The notes under the pieces: generated by a model
Database searches by the model: none
Told to the model about the DNA's origin: nothing
What the model saw: only the letters and a program-made list of their open reading frames with translations
In this document: piece after piece, positions 15,033 through 21,632 of the stretch
Layout of the letters: each line of letters opens with the position of its first letter
Position numbering within the stretch: the first letter of the stretch is position 1
Source: UBA7236 sp031372705
GTDB lineage: Bacteria > Bacteroidota > Bacteroidia > Chitinophagales > BACL12
Length of the DNA: 24,394 nucleotides
Assembly: GCA_031372705.1 (NCBI GenBank)
Contig: JANMLV010000152.1
Span: 1 to 24,394, forward strand
Direction of reading: 5' to 3'
Position numbers and translations under genes: made by a program

Positions 15033-15746
15033 GTGCTGTTTATTTTCCCACACCCCGACGATGAAATAATTTGCGCAGGCACCATTGCTAAAATGAAACA
15101 GGCAGGTTGGTCGGTGAATTTACTCACGCTTACCCAAGGCTTAAATGCCCAAGACAAATCGTTAAGAAAAGCCGAATGGGAAGCAGCCGGCAAAGTTTTG
15201 GGATATGACAATATGCAAATACACGACTTCCTCAATAATTCCTGGGAAGCCATTTTGGGTGATAGCATCCGCTTTTGGAACACGGCTCAGGATACTTTGA
15301 AAGCAGTTATTGAACAGCATATCCGGTTTATACATCCGGATATCGTTATTACCTACGATGACATTATTGGTGGTTACGGACATCCGGAGCATCAAATTTC
15401 TGCTCGGTTGGTGCATGATTTATTCGTAGAAAATCAATCTATACCTCCATTTGACGACCTGCAATTATTCCAATTTACGCTAACCCCCGATTTAGAACAT
15501 TTTATATTGAGCAGCGTTGAAACATATAAAAATGCTAAGGATTTAACTAATACATCAACACTGTTGCCTCCGGCCACTACTTATGTAAATATTGAAGGCA
15601 CTTGGCCAAGCAAAACCCTAGCCGGAAATTGCTATGTTTCACAAAATAATATCCTCAAAAAATTTTATCTACTGCCTTCAAACGCTGATACCGCAAGTCA
15701 TTACCGAACTTTTAACATAGAATACTTTCACGAAGTGAAGCGTTAA
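15033..15746 (+). CDS. PIG-L family (LmbE-like) deacetylase
   Basis: The 237-aa protein has the zinc-binding PIG-L motif 'FPHPDDE' at residues 5-11 and the later 'GHPEHQISARLVHD' (about 117-130), whose His is the third metal ligand. The family removes acetyl groups from N-acetylglucosamine-type substrates, as in GlcNAc-PI, bacillithiol (BshB) or lincomycin enzymes. The substrate is not determined. The GTG start leaves only four residues before the motif, which is short. Upstream, the same frame is open for 31 codons (14922-15014) before a TGA, with a run of eight A, so the 5' end may be damaged or the gene may really start at GTG. It precedes the GPH transporter on the same strand by 45 bp. 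Confidence 0.83.
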   Translation: MLFIFPHPDDEIICAGTIAKMKQAGWSVNLLTLTQGLNAQDKSLRKAEWEAAGKVLGYDNMQIHDFLNNSWEAILGDSIRFWNTAQDTLKAVIEQHIRFIHPDIVITYDDIIGGYGHPEHQISARLVHDLFVENQSIPPFDDLQLFQFTLTPDLEHFILSSVETYKNAKDLTNTSTLLPPATTYVNIEGTWPSKTLAGNCYVSQNNILKKFYLLPSNADTASHYRTFNIEYFHEVKR

Positions 15747-15759
15747 CCATAGTTTGTTC

Positions 15760-15767
15760 TATTTTTG
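15760..15767 (+). promoter_or_regulatory. -7 promoter box of the GPH transporter gene
   Basis: TATTTTTG matches TAnnTTTG and lies 24 nt before the ATG at 15792, in the short gap after the deacetylase gene. The -33 element is not evident. The transporter may also be read from the deacetylase transcript. Confidence 0.5.
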
Positions 15768-15791
15768 CACTCTTATTTATAATTCGCAGCA

Positions 15792-17231
15792 ATGCAAGCA
15801 GAAAAACTTCCCTTAAAAGGTCAACTCATATACGCTTCCGGAACTTTGGGGTGGAGTGTGGTTGTGAATCTGCTTGCCGGCATTATTTTATATTTCTATC
15901 AGCCTGTAGGCGATGATCAACTGAATAACCTCATCCCGAAAATCACCATTTTAGGATTTATAAACGCGTTAACATTAGTTGTTTTAAGTGCGCGTTTAGT
16001 TGATGCACTTGTAGACCCGCTTATTGCGCATTTTAGCGATAAAAGTGATAATAAACGCGGAAGACGCATTCCGTTCATGACATTTGCATTATTGCCAATT
16101 TTAATTACCGGCTTTTTATTGTGGATGCCATTAACAAGAACCGAAAGCTTAGGCAATATTTGGTGGTTGGTTGGCATTCAAATTTTATTCAACATTGCGG
16201 TCTCCTTTTATGTAATACCCTACAATGCGTTATTACCGGAATTTGGATATAACAGTGAAGTTAAATTGCGTATCTCAACCTTCCAATCAATTGCTTACAC
16301 CATTGGATTAGTTATTGCAAGTGCATCCAATGCATTACTAAATTTTTATCAAGATGCATTTGGTTTGGAAGATAAATTTCGCGCCTACCAATTAGCGATT
16401 TGGACCATTTTTGTTATTGGATGGATATTTTTATTAATACCGGTATTTCTAAATGAAAAGAAATACATCATTCCCAATCGCGTTACCTCATCCATCAAAG
16501 AAAACTTTAAAACTGTTCTAGCTAATAAAAATGTATTGCTTTATTTAATAGCAGACTTCACCTATTTTATTTCGCTTACTATTATTGGAACCGGAGCACT
16601 TTATTATGTAAAAGCACTTTTGCATTTAGAAGAAAAGCACGGAACCGGAATGGTTGCAACCACCGTGGGACTAGCCATGCTGTGGTCGCCCATCGTTTAC
16701 TTTCTCGCAAAAAGATATTCTAAAAAGATAATGATTTTATCTTCACTTTTCATGCTGTCAATTGTATTTGCAAGTGTGCGCTGGTTGGGTAATTTCGGGA
16801 TGGAGAATGTTTATGAAGCTTATTTATTGGCAGCAGTATTATCAATACCATTCTCCGTTTTAGGCATTTTACCGCCGGTTATTTTGGCAGAACTTACTCA
16901 AGCTGATGCATTTGAAACAAAAGAAAATCGCGAAGCCACTTTTTTTGCGATAAGGAGTTTATTTATTCAGTTCGGACAAACAATGGGGATTGTTATTTTC
17001 ACCATTTTAATCGGCCTTGATGAACAAACAGGATTAGGTAAATATCTCGCAGGCGTATTTAAGAAAATTCCGTTTGAAGAATTGGGCATTCGTTTATCAG
17101 GTATATTTGGATTTGCACTTTGCTTTTTAGCCGCAATTATATTTATGCTGTTTAATGAGAAAAAATTAAAAGCCAGTATCGCAAAAATGGAAGCCGAGCA
17201 AGCATTAAATGACGGCGAAAAAACGGAATAA
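15792..17231 (+). CDS. MFS transporter of the GPH (sugar:cation symporter) family
   Basis: The 479-aa protein has about 12 hydrophobic segments. The signature of the glycoside-pentoside-hexuronide:cation symporters (MFS_2) is seen after the second segment: 'ARLVDALVDPLIAHFSDKSDNKRGRRIPFM' (residues 66-95, with the paired Asp and the basic GRR loop). Members import sugars with Na+ or H+; the substrate cannot be read here. The C-terminal tail (after about 455) is charged and cytoplasmic. It follows the deacetylase gene by 45 bp, which suggests, without proof, that the pair handles an amino-sugar-containing compound. It ends 6 bp from the convergent purE stop. Confidence 0.9.
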   Translation: MQAEKLPLKGQLIYASGTLGWSVVVNLLAGIILYFYQPVGDDQLNNLIPKITILGFINALTLVVLSARLVDALVDPLIAHFSDKSDNKRGRRIPFMTFALLPILITGFLLWMPLTRTESLGNIWWLVGIQILFNIAVSFYVIPYNALLPEFGYNSEVKLRISTFQSIAYTIGLVIASASNALLNFYQDAFGLEDKFRAYQLAIWTIFVIGWIFLLIPVFLNEKKYIIPNRVTSSIKENFKTVLANKNVLLYLIADFTYFISLTIIGTGALYYVKALLHLEEKHGTGMVATTVGLAMLWSPIVYFLAKRYSKKIMILSSLFMLSIVFASVRWLGNFGMENVYEAYLLAAVLSIPFSVLGILPPVILAELTQADAFETKENREATFFAIRSLFIQFGQTMGIVIFTILIGLDEQTGLGKYLAGVFKKIPFEELGIRLSGIFGFALCFLAAIIFMLFNEKKLKASIAKMEAEQALNDGEKTE

Positions 17232-17237
17232 CATCTA

Positions 17238-17795
17238 TTATTTTAGATGTTGCTTATAGCCATCACTTTCAATTTTTTTCGCTTTTGTAATTACCGTTTC
17301 CTGCATTTCCTTTTTATAGGCTATAATCTTATTTCTGATAGCGATATCGGCACTACCTAATATTTCAGCTGCAAGAATCCCTGCGTTTTTAGCAGCATTT
17401 AAGGCAACTGTGGCAACAGGCACACCATTAGGCATTTGCAATATCGACAAAATAGAGTCCCAACCATCAATAGAATTGCTCGATTTAATTGGAACACCTA
17501 TAACAGGCAATGGCGTTATTGACGCAACCATACCGGGCAGATGCGCCGCTCCTCCTGCACCTGCTATAATTACCTTAATTCCCCTTTCATGGGCATTTGC
17601 AGCATAATCCATCATTCGCTTTGGCGTACGATGTGCCGAAACAACAGTTACTTCTATGGCAATGCCAAACATTTCGAGCACAGCTGCTGCATCTTGCATA
17701 ATGTTTAGGTCTGAATCACTGCCCATAATAATACCTACAACAGGCGCTGCCGCATGCTTTGTCGACTTGCGTTTTGTGGATGAAGTTTTTGCCAT
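17238..17795 (-). CDS. purE: N5-carboxyaminoimidazole ribonucleotide mutase PurE
   Basis: The 185-aa class I PurE converts N5-CAIR to CAIR in purine synthesis, using the product of PurK. Motifs are 'GIIMGSDSDL' (21-30), 'VVSAHRTPKRM' (51-61), 'IAGAGGAAHLPGMVAS' (77-92) and 'LPVIGVP'. An 18-residue Lys/Ser-rich N-terminal extension precedes the domain. Unlike the common purEK operon, purK is 2.6 kb away, separated by four genes or remnants. A TAATTTTG -7 box ends 5 nt before the ATG, suggesting a leaderless mRNA. No internal Met occurs before the catalytic region except in 'GIIM', so the start is well supported. Confidence 0.95.
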   Translation of the reverse strand: MAKTSSTKRKSTKHAAAPVVGIIMGSDSDLNIMQDAAAVLEMFGIAIEVTVVSAHRTPKRMMDYAANAHERGIKVIIAGAGGAAHLPGMVASITPLPVIGVPIKSSNSIDGWDSILSILQMPNGVPVATVALNAAKNAGILAAEILGSADIAIRNKIIAYKKEMQETVITKAKKIESDGYKQHLK

Positions 17796-17800
17796 TGATG

Positions 17801-17830
17801 CAAAATTAATGAAAGTGCAGGAATTTCAAC
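17801..17830 (-). promoter_or_regulatory. Promoter of purE
   Basis: On the minus strand GTTG (17827-17830, a near match to TTTG), an 18-nt spacer, then TAATTTTG (17801-17808). The -7 box ends 5 nt before the ATG (17793-17795), so transcription would start at or next to the start codon. Confidence 0.55.
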
Positions 17831-17856
17831 TCCGGGACTTACAACAGGCCGGCAGT

Positions 17857-18702
17857 CTACTTTTCGGTGAGCGATAACCATAAATTATTCTCCATATTTA
17901 TCAAATCCAATTCAATTCGGTCCGATTCTGATTGAATTGCACTGTCACCTGTTTTATAATCTGCTATCTCACGATTGTAAATATTTGCTTCCTTGTAAAT
18001 GGAAGAACTGAAATAACGTTTACTCAGCACATCATCCAAATTTGCAATTTCAGGCGACAAGGTTACTACCGGCTCATTGCAAAGTGCCCTTCGTAAATCG
18101 GCAAATCGCAACCAACCGATGTTCTCGGAAACACCTGTTTGCTTATTCATTACAATTGGACAAATAGCAATAATTCTGGCATCACTCAACTGAAATGTTT
18201 TATAAAAATTCCATGCCTCATAAATGCGGTAGCCGATAATAATATTCGCCTCACCGGCTAACTTGTTATTGATTGAATCTACATCAAAATACTGCTTTAA
18301 CTTGTGGTCTTTGTAAATTTTTATTTGTCGCGACTCCAATTGTTTACTGATATTATTATTCAACAAATTAACATCAAATAACAGACTATTATCTTCATTA
18401 TAAAATACGCGCCATAATAATTTTGAGGCATTTAAATCTTTGTTATCCACTGTGGGATAATCAGGCACTCCCGTTGCAGATAAGTTAGACTGATACTGTT
18501 GTGCAGGCTGTATATCAACTTTAATTCCACTCCTGTTATTGGCGTTGATTGTAACAAAATTAAAAGCAGATTTATAATCTCGAACCATTCTCACATTTCC
18601 GGCTGTATCCCAGATTGTCCACTTACCCGTTCTTCCATTATTAATAAAATTTCCCTCAGCCGTTTTCGTACCAAGATGTATAATGCCCGTTATACATTCC
18701 AT
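17857..18702 (-). CDS. GldN/PorN-like protein with MORN-like N-terminus, 5' end lost to frameshift
   Basis: The 281-aa open frame has a GldN/PorN-like C-terminal region (about 90-281): 'LLWRVFYNEDNSLLFDVNLL', 'YRIYEAWNF', 'ARIIAICPIV', 'IGWLRFADLRRALCNEPVV', 'RYFSSSIYKEANIYNREIADY' and 'SESDRIELDLINMENNLW'. These align by eye with the order of conserved segments in the T9SS ring/gliding protein GldN. Before it is a MORN/YwqK-like piece ('EGNFINNGRTGKWTIWDTAGNV', 16-37). The ATG at 18702 is unlikely to be the true start, since the signal peptide and first MORN repeat lie in another frame just upstream. No gldK, gldL or gldM is nearby, so this is a paralogue, possibly a pseudogene, and not the main secretion component. 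Confidence 0.7.
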   Translation of the reverse strand: MECITGIIHLGTKTAEGNFINNGRTGKWTIWDTAGNVRMVRDYKSAFNFVTINANNRSGIKVDIQPAQQYQSNLSATGVPDYPTVDNKDLNASKLLWRVFYNEDNSLLFDVNLLNNNISKQLESRQIKIYKDHKLKQYFDVDSINNKLAGEANIIIGYRIYEAWNFYKTFQLSDARIIAICPIVMNKQTGVSENIGWLRFADLRRALCNEPVVTLSPEIANLDDVLSKRYFSSSIYKEANIYNREIADYKTGDSAIQSESDRIELDLINMENNLWLSLTEK

Positions 18703-18823
18703 TACTGAAACCCACTTCTGACTTAGGTTTACCGGTAGGATACATATCTCGCTTCACCTGATTGGTGTCAAATGAGGTCAATATTACAATTGTACATATT
18801 ACGATTAGGGTAGCTTTCATCAT
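18656..18823 (-). pseudogene. Frameshifted 5' part of the MORN/GldN-like gene (signal peptide and first MORN repeat)
   Basis: A 55-codon frame starts MMKATLIVICTIVILTSF, a signal peptide or anchor. It continues 'RDMYPTGKPKSEVGFSNGMY' and 'NGHYTSWYENG', a typical MORN/YwqK repeat, then meets TGA at 18656-18658. The downstream frame continues the same motif directly ('AEGNFINNGRTGKW'), so one gene of about 320 codons was split by an indel of one or two bases near 18659-18665. A TAACTTTA box (18830-18837) lies 6 nt before the ATG, as for other starts here. A sequencing error is possible. Confidence 0.72.
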
Positions 18824-18940
18824 GTGTAATAAAGTTATGTTATTGAAATAACTTGAATGGCTTTACAACGAATTTATTTCAAAAAAAGTATGTAGCAAAA
18901 CGTTTTTTTATCTGTCGAATTCCGAATACTGTAAACCTAT

Positions 18941-19235
18941 TTAATTTGGCATCTGCAAGCTTTTAAATTCCAAAATATACTTGAAATCCGGTATTACTAA
19001 GCCGTTCAATAGCCGATGCTGTAATGCATTTGCACCAAACCTGAATCAAATTGCTTAGTTTGTATTAATAGTAACACATCCCGGTTATCAAATTGTTCAA
19101 CATTAAAATGCTGCTCAGTTAAAATAATTTGTTGGTGATTAAATGAAGCGAAAGCCGCATCGTGATATAATGCAAAATATTAAAATTAATTTTGCATTAA
19201 CAAGTTTGCGCAGTAAATCTTTAGTAAATAGAAGC
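18941..19235 (-). pseudogene. Frameshifted remnant of an unidentified gene
   Basis: Minus-strand translation gives protein-like pieces in different frames. One (about 19012-19176) reads 'ALYHDAAFASFNHQQIIL', 'TEQHFNVEQFDNRDVLLLIQ', 'TKQFDSG'. A second frame takes over from about 19037 as 'GANALQHRLLNGLVIPDFKY' and 'ILEFKSLQMPN' and stops at 18941. Upstream, a third frame offers 'LLFTKDLLRKLVNAKLILIF' (to about 19235). No single frame is open across the region. I do not recognise the family. The first two pieces join without loss, which suggests one indel near 19037-19045. Confidence 0.42.
19168..19199. repeat. AT-rich perfect inverted repeat, 11-bp arms
   Basis: TAATGCAAAAT (19168-19178) and ATTTTGCATTA (19189-19199) are exact reverse complements around a 10-nt centre. 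The stem is AT-rich with no T-tract, so a terminator is unlikely. It lies inside the decayed region downstream of the metal-binding gene and could be an operator relic or chance. Confidence 0.4.
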
Positions 19236-19298
19236 CTCAATTAAAAAGTAATAATAACTCCTTTACAACACATTAACAGCTCTAAAAAACTTCCACTA

Positions 19299-19649
19299 TT
19301 ATTCGTTGTGAACGCAGCATCCATCCAATTCTTTAAAACCTGCCGGTTCTGCCTTAACATCGTCTGCGTTGTAGCCAACTGCTGCTATTGCTTTTCTAAT
19401 GGCATCAGGAGAAGTCTTATCTGTTTTATAATACACTGTAATAGTATTAGTTTCCGGTTGTATCACAACGTTTTTCACACCTGCAACACCCAAAACAGCG
19501 TCATCGAGCCTTGCACCGCAAGTGCCACATTCAAGGCAGTGGTCGCAAGCAATGCTCGATTTAATCACTAATGTATCTACTCCGGCTGTTTGCGCTTTAG
19601 CGTGATTGATTCCCAAAATTGCGATAACAATAACAAGTAATTTTTTCAT
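19299..19649 (-). CDS. Secreted heavy-metal-associated (HMA) domain protein
   Basis: The 116-aa product has a signal peptide (MKKLLVIVIAILGINHAKAQ). The HMA domain (about 25-97) has the ferredoxin-like pattern 'VDTLVIKSSIACDHC', 'VKNVVIQPETNTITVYY' and 'SPDAIRKAIAAVGYNADDV'. In place of a single CxxC it has four regularly spaced Cys, CDHCLECGTC (35-44), and the C-terminus ends with 'KELDGCCVHNE', adding two more Cys and a His. It likely binds Cu or a similar soft metal in the periplasm or outside the cell; whether it is a chaperone or sensor is not shown. A TAATTTTG -7 box (19666-19673) with a TTG 20 nt further up (19694-19696) makes a plausible promoter. Confidence 0.87.
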   Translation of the reverse strand: MKKLLVIVIAILGINHAKAQTAGVDTLVIKSSIACDHCLECGTCGARLDDAVLGVAGVKNVVIQPETNTITVYYKTDKTSPDAIRKAIAAVGYNADDVKAEPAGFKELDGCCVHNE

Positions 19650-19665
19650 AAATAGTAATTAAAAT

Positions 19666-19696
19666 CAAAATTAACACTTGAATAATTGTTTACCAA
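19666..19696 (-). promoter_or_regulatory. Promoter of the HMA-domain gene
   Basis: On the minus strand TTG (19694-19696), a 20-nt spacer, and TAATTTTG (19666-19673), 16 nt before the ATG. Confidence 0.5.
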
Positions 19697-19770
19697 GTGC
19701 GTAAAGGCTAACAATATGCCCTTTTAAACAAATTTTATGCCTAATTAGCACTTTCGGGGCTTTATTAGTC

Positions 19771-19778
19771 TACCTTTA
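19771..19778 (+). promoter_or_regulatory. Candidate -7 box of the 2OG-Fe(II) oxygenase gene
   Basis: TACCTTTA is one base from TAnnTTTG and lies 35 nt before the TTG start at 19814. No clear -33 element is seen. Confidence 0.35.
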
Positions 19779-19813
19779 GAAAATTCACTAACGCGCTCAC
19801 TTAATCCCTAAAC

Positions 19814-20416
19814 TTGCAGAACGACTTCGATACACTCATTGATAGTTACATCAAAAACAAAGTTGGCATCGACAATCATTTTTTGAGTATGCAACTTGCC
19901 TCATTGCTCAAAGTAAATTTGTTACAGCTAGTTGCAACCAAACAACTAAAAGATGCAGGCACAGGAAATAAAACATCAACTATAGATAAAAAATTGCGTG
20001 GTGATGAAATTTTTTGGCTGGATAAAGCACATGATAATAAAACAGAAGATGCATTCTTCAAGTTAATTGATGATTTTATTGCCTATTTAAATTCAACTTG
20101 TTACACCGGAATTACATCTTATGAATTCCATTATACCATGTATAGCGCAGGCACTTTTTACAAAAGGCATTTCGATCAATTTCAAAATAATAGTGACCGC
20201 GCATTTTCAATGATTATTTATTTGAACCCTAACTGGGAACTTGTTGATGGTGGCGAACTTTGCTTGCATGAGCATAATTTAATTCAAACAATATCACCCA
20301 TCAATAGAAAATGTGTATTTTTTAAAAGTGATGAGATGGAACACGAAGTTTTAATTACAAATGAACCACGCTACAGTATAACGGGTTGGTTAAAAGTTGG
20401 TATTAATAATAACTGA
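19814..20416 (+). CDS. 2-oxoglutarate/Fe(II)-dependent oxygenase (prolyl 4-hydroxylase-like)
   Basis: The 200-aa protein has the P4Hc double-stranded beta-helix: 'YEFHYTMYSAGTFYKRHFDQF' with iron ligands His119 and Asp121, 'FSMIIYLNPNWELVDGGELCLH' (131-152), His177 in 'DEMEHEVL' as the third ligand, and Arg186 in 'EPRYSITGWLKV' as the 2-oxoglutarate anchor. Members hydroxylate proteins or small molecules; the target is unknown. The start is TTG: an in-frame stop (TAA, 19802-19804) lies just upstream and the next Met (residue 26) would remove the conserved N-terminal helix. It is convergent with purK, with 12 bp between the stops. Confidence 0.9.
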   Translation: MQNDFDTLIDSYIKNKVGIDNHFLSMQLASLLKVNLLQLVATKQLKDAGTGNKTSTIDKKLRGDEIFWLDKAHDNKTEDAFFKLIDDFIAYLNSTCYTGITSYEFHYTMYSAGTFYKRHFDQFQNNSDRAFSMIIYLNPNWELVDGGELCLHEHNLIQTISPINRKCVFFKSDEMEHEVLITNEPRYSITGWLKVGINNN

Positions 20417-20428
20417 TTATTTTACTTA

Positions 20429-21583
20429 TCAGGCTTTAACCTTCAACTTGTTTTTAACAAATTCAGCATGCTTTTTAATTTCTACGGCATTGTCACCTAC
20501 AATTGTAACATGTCCCATTTTGCGGAATGGTTTAGTAATTTTTTTTCCGTAAAGATGAACAAAAACACCTGATACAGCCAAACACTCTTTCAACCCTTCA
20601 TATAATGCTTCACCTGAATATCCATCTTCCCCTAAAATATTTACCATTACTGCTTTGCTCCGCAGCATAGTGTCTGCCATTGGAATTTCAAAAATAGTGC
20701 GCAATAATTGCTCATATTGAGAAACAAAATTTGCTTCAATAGTATGATGACCGCTGTTGTGTGGCCTTGGTGCAACTTCGTTTATTATTATCTTGCCATC
20801 TTTCGTTAAAAACATTTCAACAGCCAAGATGCCAACTATTCCAAATGCAGTTGCACAAGCTTCAGCAATGCGCATTGCCTCCTGTTCTGCCTCCACTGAA
20901 ATATTTGCAGGTGCCAACAAAAATTCAACTAAATTGGCTACAGGATGAAATTCCATTTCTACGGCCGGAAAACAGGTTGTATTTCCATTGCTATCGCGCG
21001 CAACAATTACAGCTAATTCTTTTTCAAAATCAATCAGCTGCTCAATCACACATTCCCCATCTAATAATTTATTCAAATCAGATTCATTTCGGATAACAGC
21101 AACACCTTTTCCGTCGTATCCTGCCTTGCACGATTTCTGCACAAAAGGATATTTAATTGCTCCCGTATTTAATTTATTTGTTAGTGTTTCTTTTTCATTT
21201 ATTATCTCGAATGGCGATGTTGGCAAATTATTGTTTTTGTAAAATGTTTTTTGTGTTCCCTTATCTTGGATAATTTTAAGCACCTCCGGTTTAGGGTAAA
21301 TATCCTTACCTTCTATCTCCAATTGAATTAAAGCCTCAACATTAACATGTTCAATTTCGATGGTTATTTTTTGGAGGTTTTTACCAAAATTGTAAACGGT
21401 GTCGTAATCTTTAAAACTGCCTTTAACAAAAGTATGCGCAAGATGAGCACAGCTGCATTCCGGGTCAGGATCCAACACATGACATTGAATATTCCAATTG
21501 CCGGCTGCTTCTATTAACATTTTGCCTAATTGGCCTCCTCCTAAAATCCCCAATTGTAAATCAGCTGATGCTATTGCTTTCAT
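20429..21583 (-). CDS. purK: N5-carboxyaminoimidazole ribonucleotide synthase PurK
   Basis: The 384-aa ATP-grasp enzyme makes N5-CAIR from AIR, bicarbonate and ATP in purine synthesis. Motifs are 'LGILGGGQLGKMLIEAA' (11-27), 'TIEIEHVNVEAL' (74-85), 'FVQKSCKAGYDGKGV' (147-161), 'VEMEFHPVANLVEFLLAPA' (208-226) and 'NEVAPRPHNSGHHTIEA' (268-284), the Mg/ATP site. The length is typical. It is on the same strand as purE but in a separate unit. A TAATTTTG -7 box ends 4 nt before the ATG, and the divergent T9SS gene starts 49 bp away. Confidence 0.95.
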   Translation of the reverse strand: MKAIASADLQLGILGGGQLGKMLIEAAGNWNIQCHVLDPDPECSCAHLAHTFVKGSFKDYDTVYNFGKNLQKITIEIEHVNVEALIQLEIEGKDIYPKPEVLKIIQDKGTQKTFYKNNNLPTSPFEIINEKETLTNKLNTGAIKYPFVQKSCKAGYDGKGVAVIRNESDLNKLLDGECVIEQLIDFEKELAVIVARDSNGNTTCFPAVEMEFHPVANLVEFLLAPANISVEAEQEAMRIAEACATAFGIVGILAVEMFLTKDGKIIINEVAPRPHNSGHHTIEANFVSQYEQLLRTIFEIPMADTMLRSKAVMVNILGEDGYSGEALYEGLKECLAVSGVFVHLYGKKITKPFRKMGHVTIVGDNAVEIKKHAEFVKNKLKVKA

Positions 21584-21587
21584 AGTG

Positions 21588-21595
21588 CAAAATTA
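21588..21595 (-). promoter_or_regulatory. -7 promoter box of purK
   Basis: On the minus strand this reads TAATTTTG, matching TAnnTTTG, 4 nt before the ATG (21581-21583). Its upstream contacts would overlap the divergent promoter at 21620. Confidence 0.5.
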
Positions 21596-21619
21596 ATATC
21601 TCTTTAGATAGAAATGCGC

Positions 21620-21627
21620 TAAATTTG
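21620..21627 (+). promoter_or_regulatory. -7 promoter box of the T9SS gliding-type gene
   Basis: TAAATTTG matches TAnnTTTG and ends 5 nt before the ATG at 21633, implying a leaderless mRNA. It is 24 bp from the purK box on the other strand. Confidence 0.5.
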
Positions 21628-21632
21628 CGCTT

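Noticed and set aside
17230..17251. Hairpin AACATCT/AGATGTT overlapping the transporter and purE stops as a shared terminator
   Set aside because: The 7-bp AT-rich stem has no adjacent T-tract on either strand.
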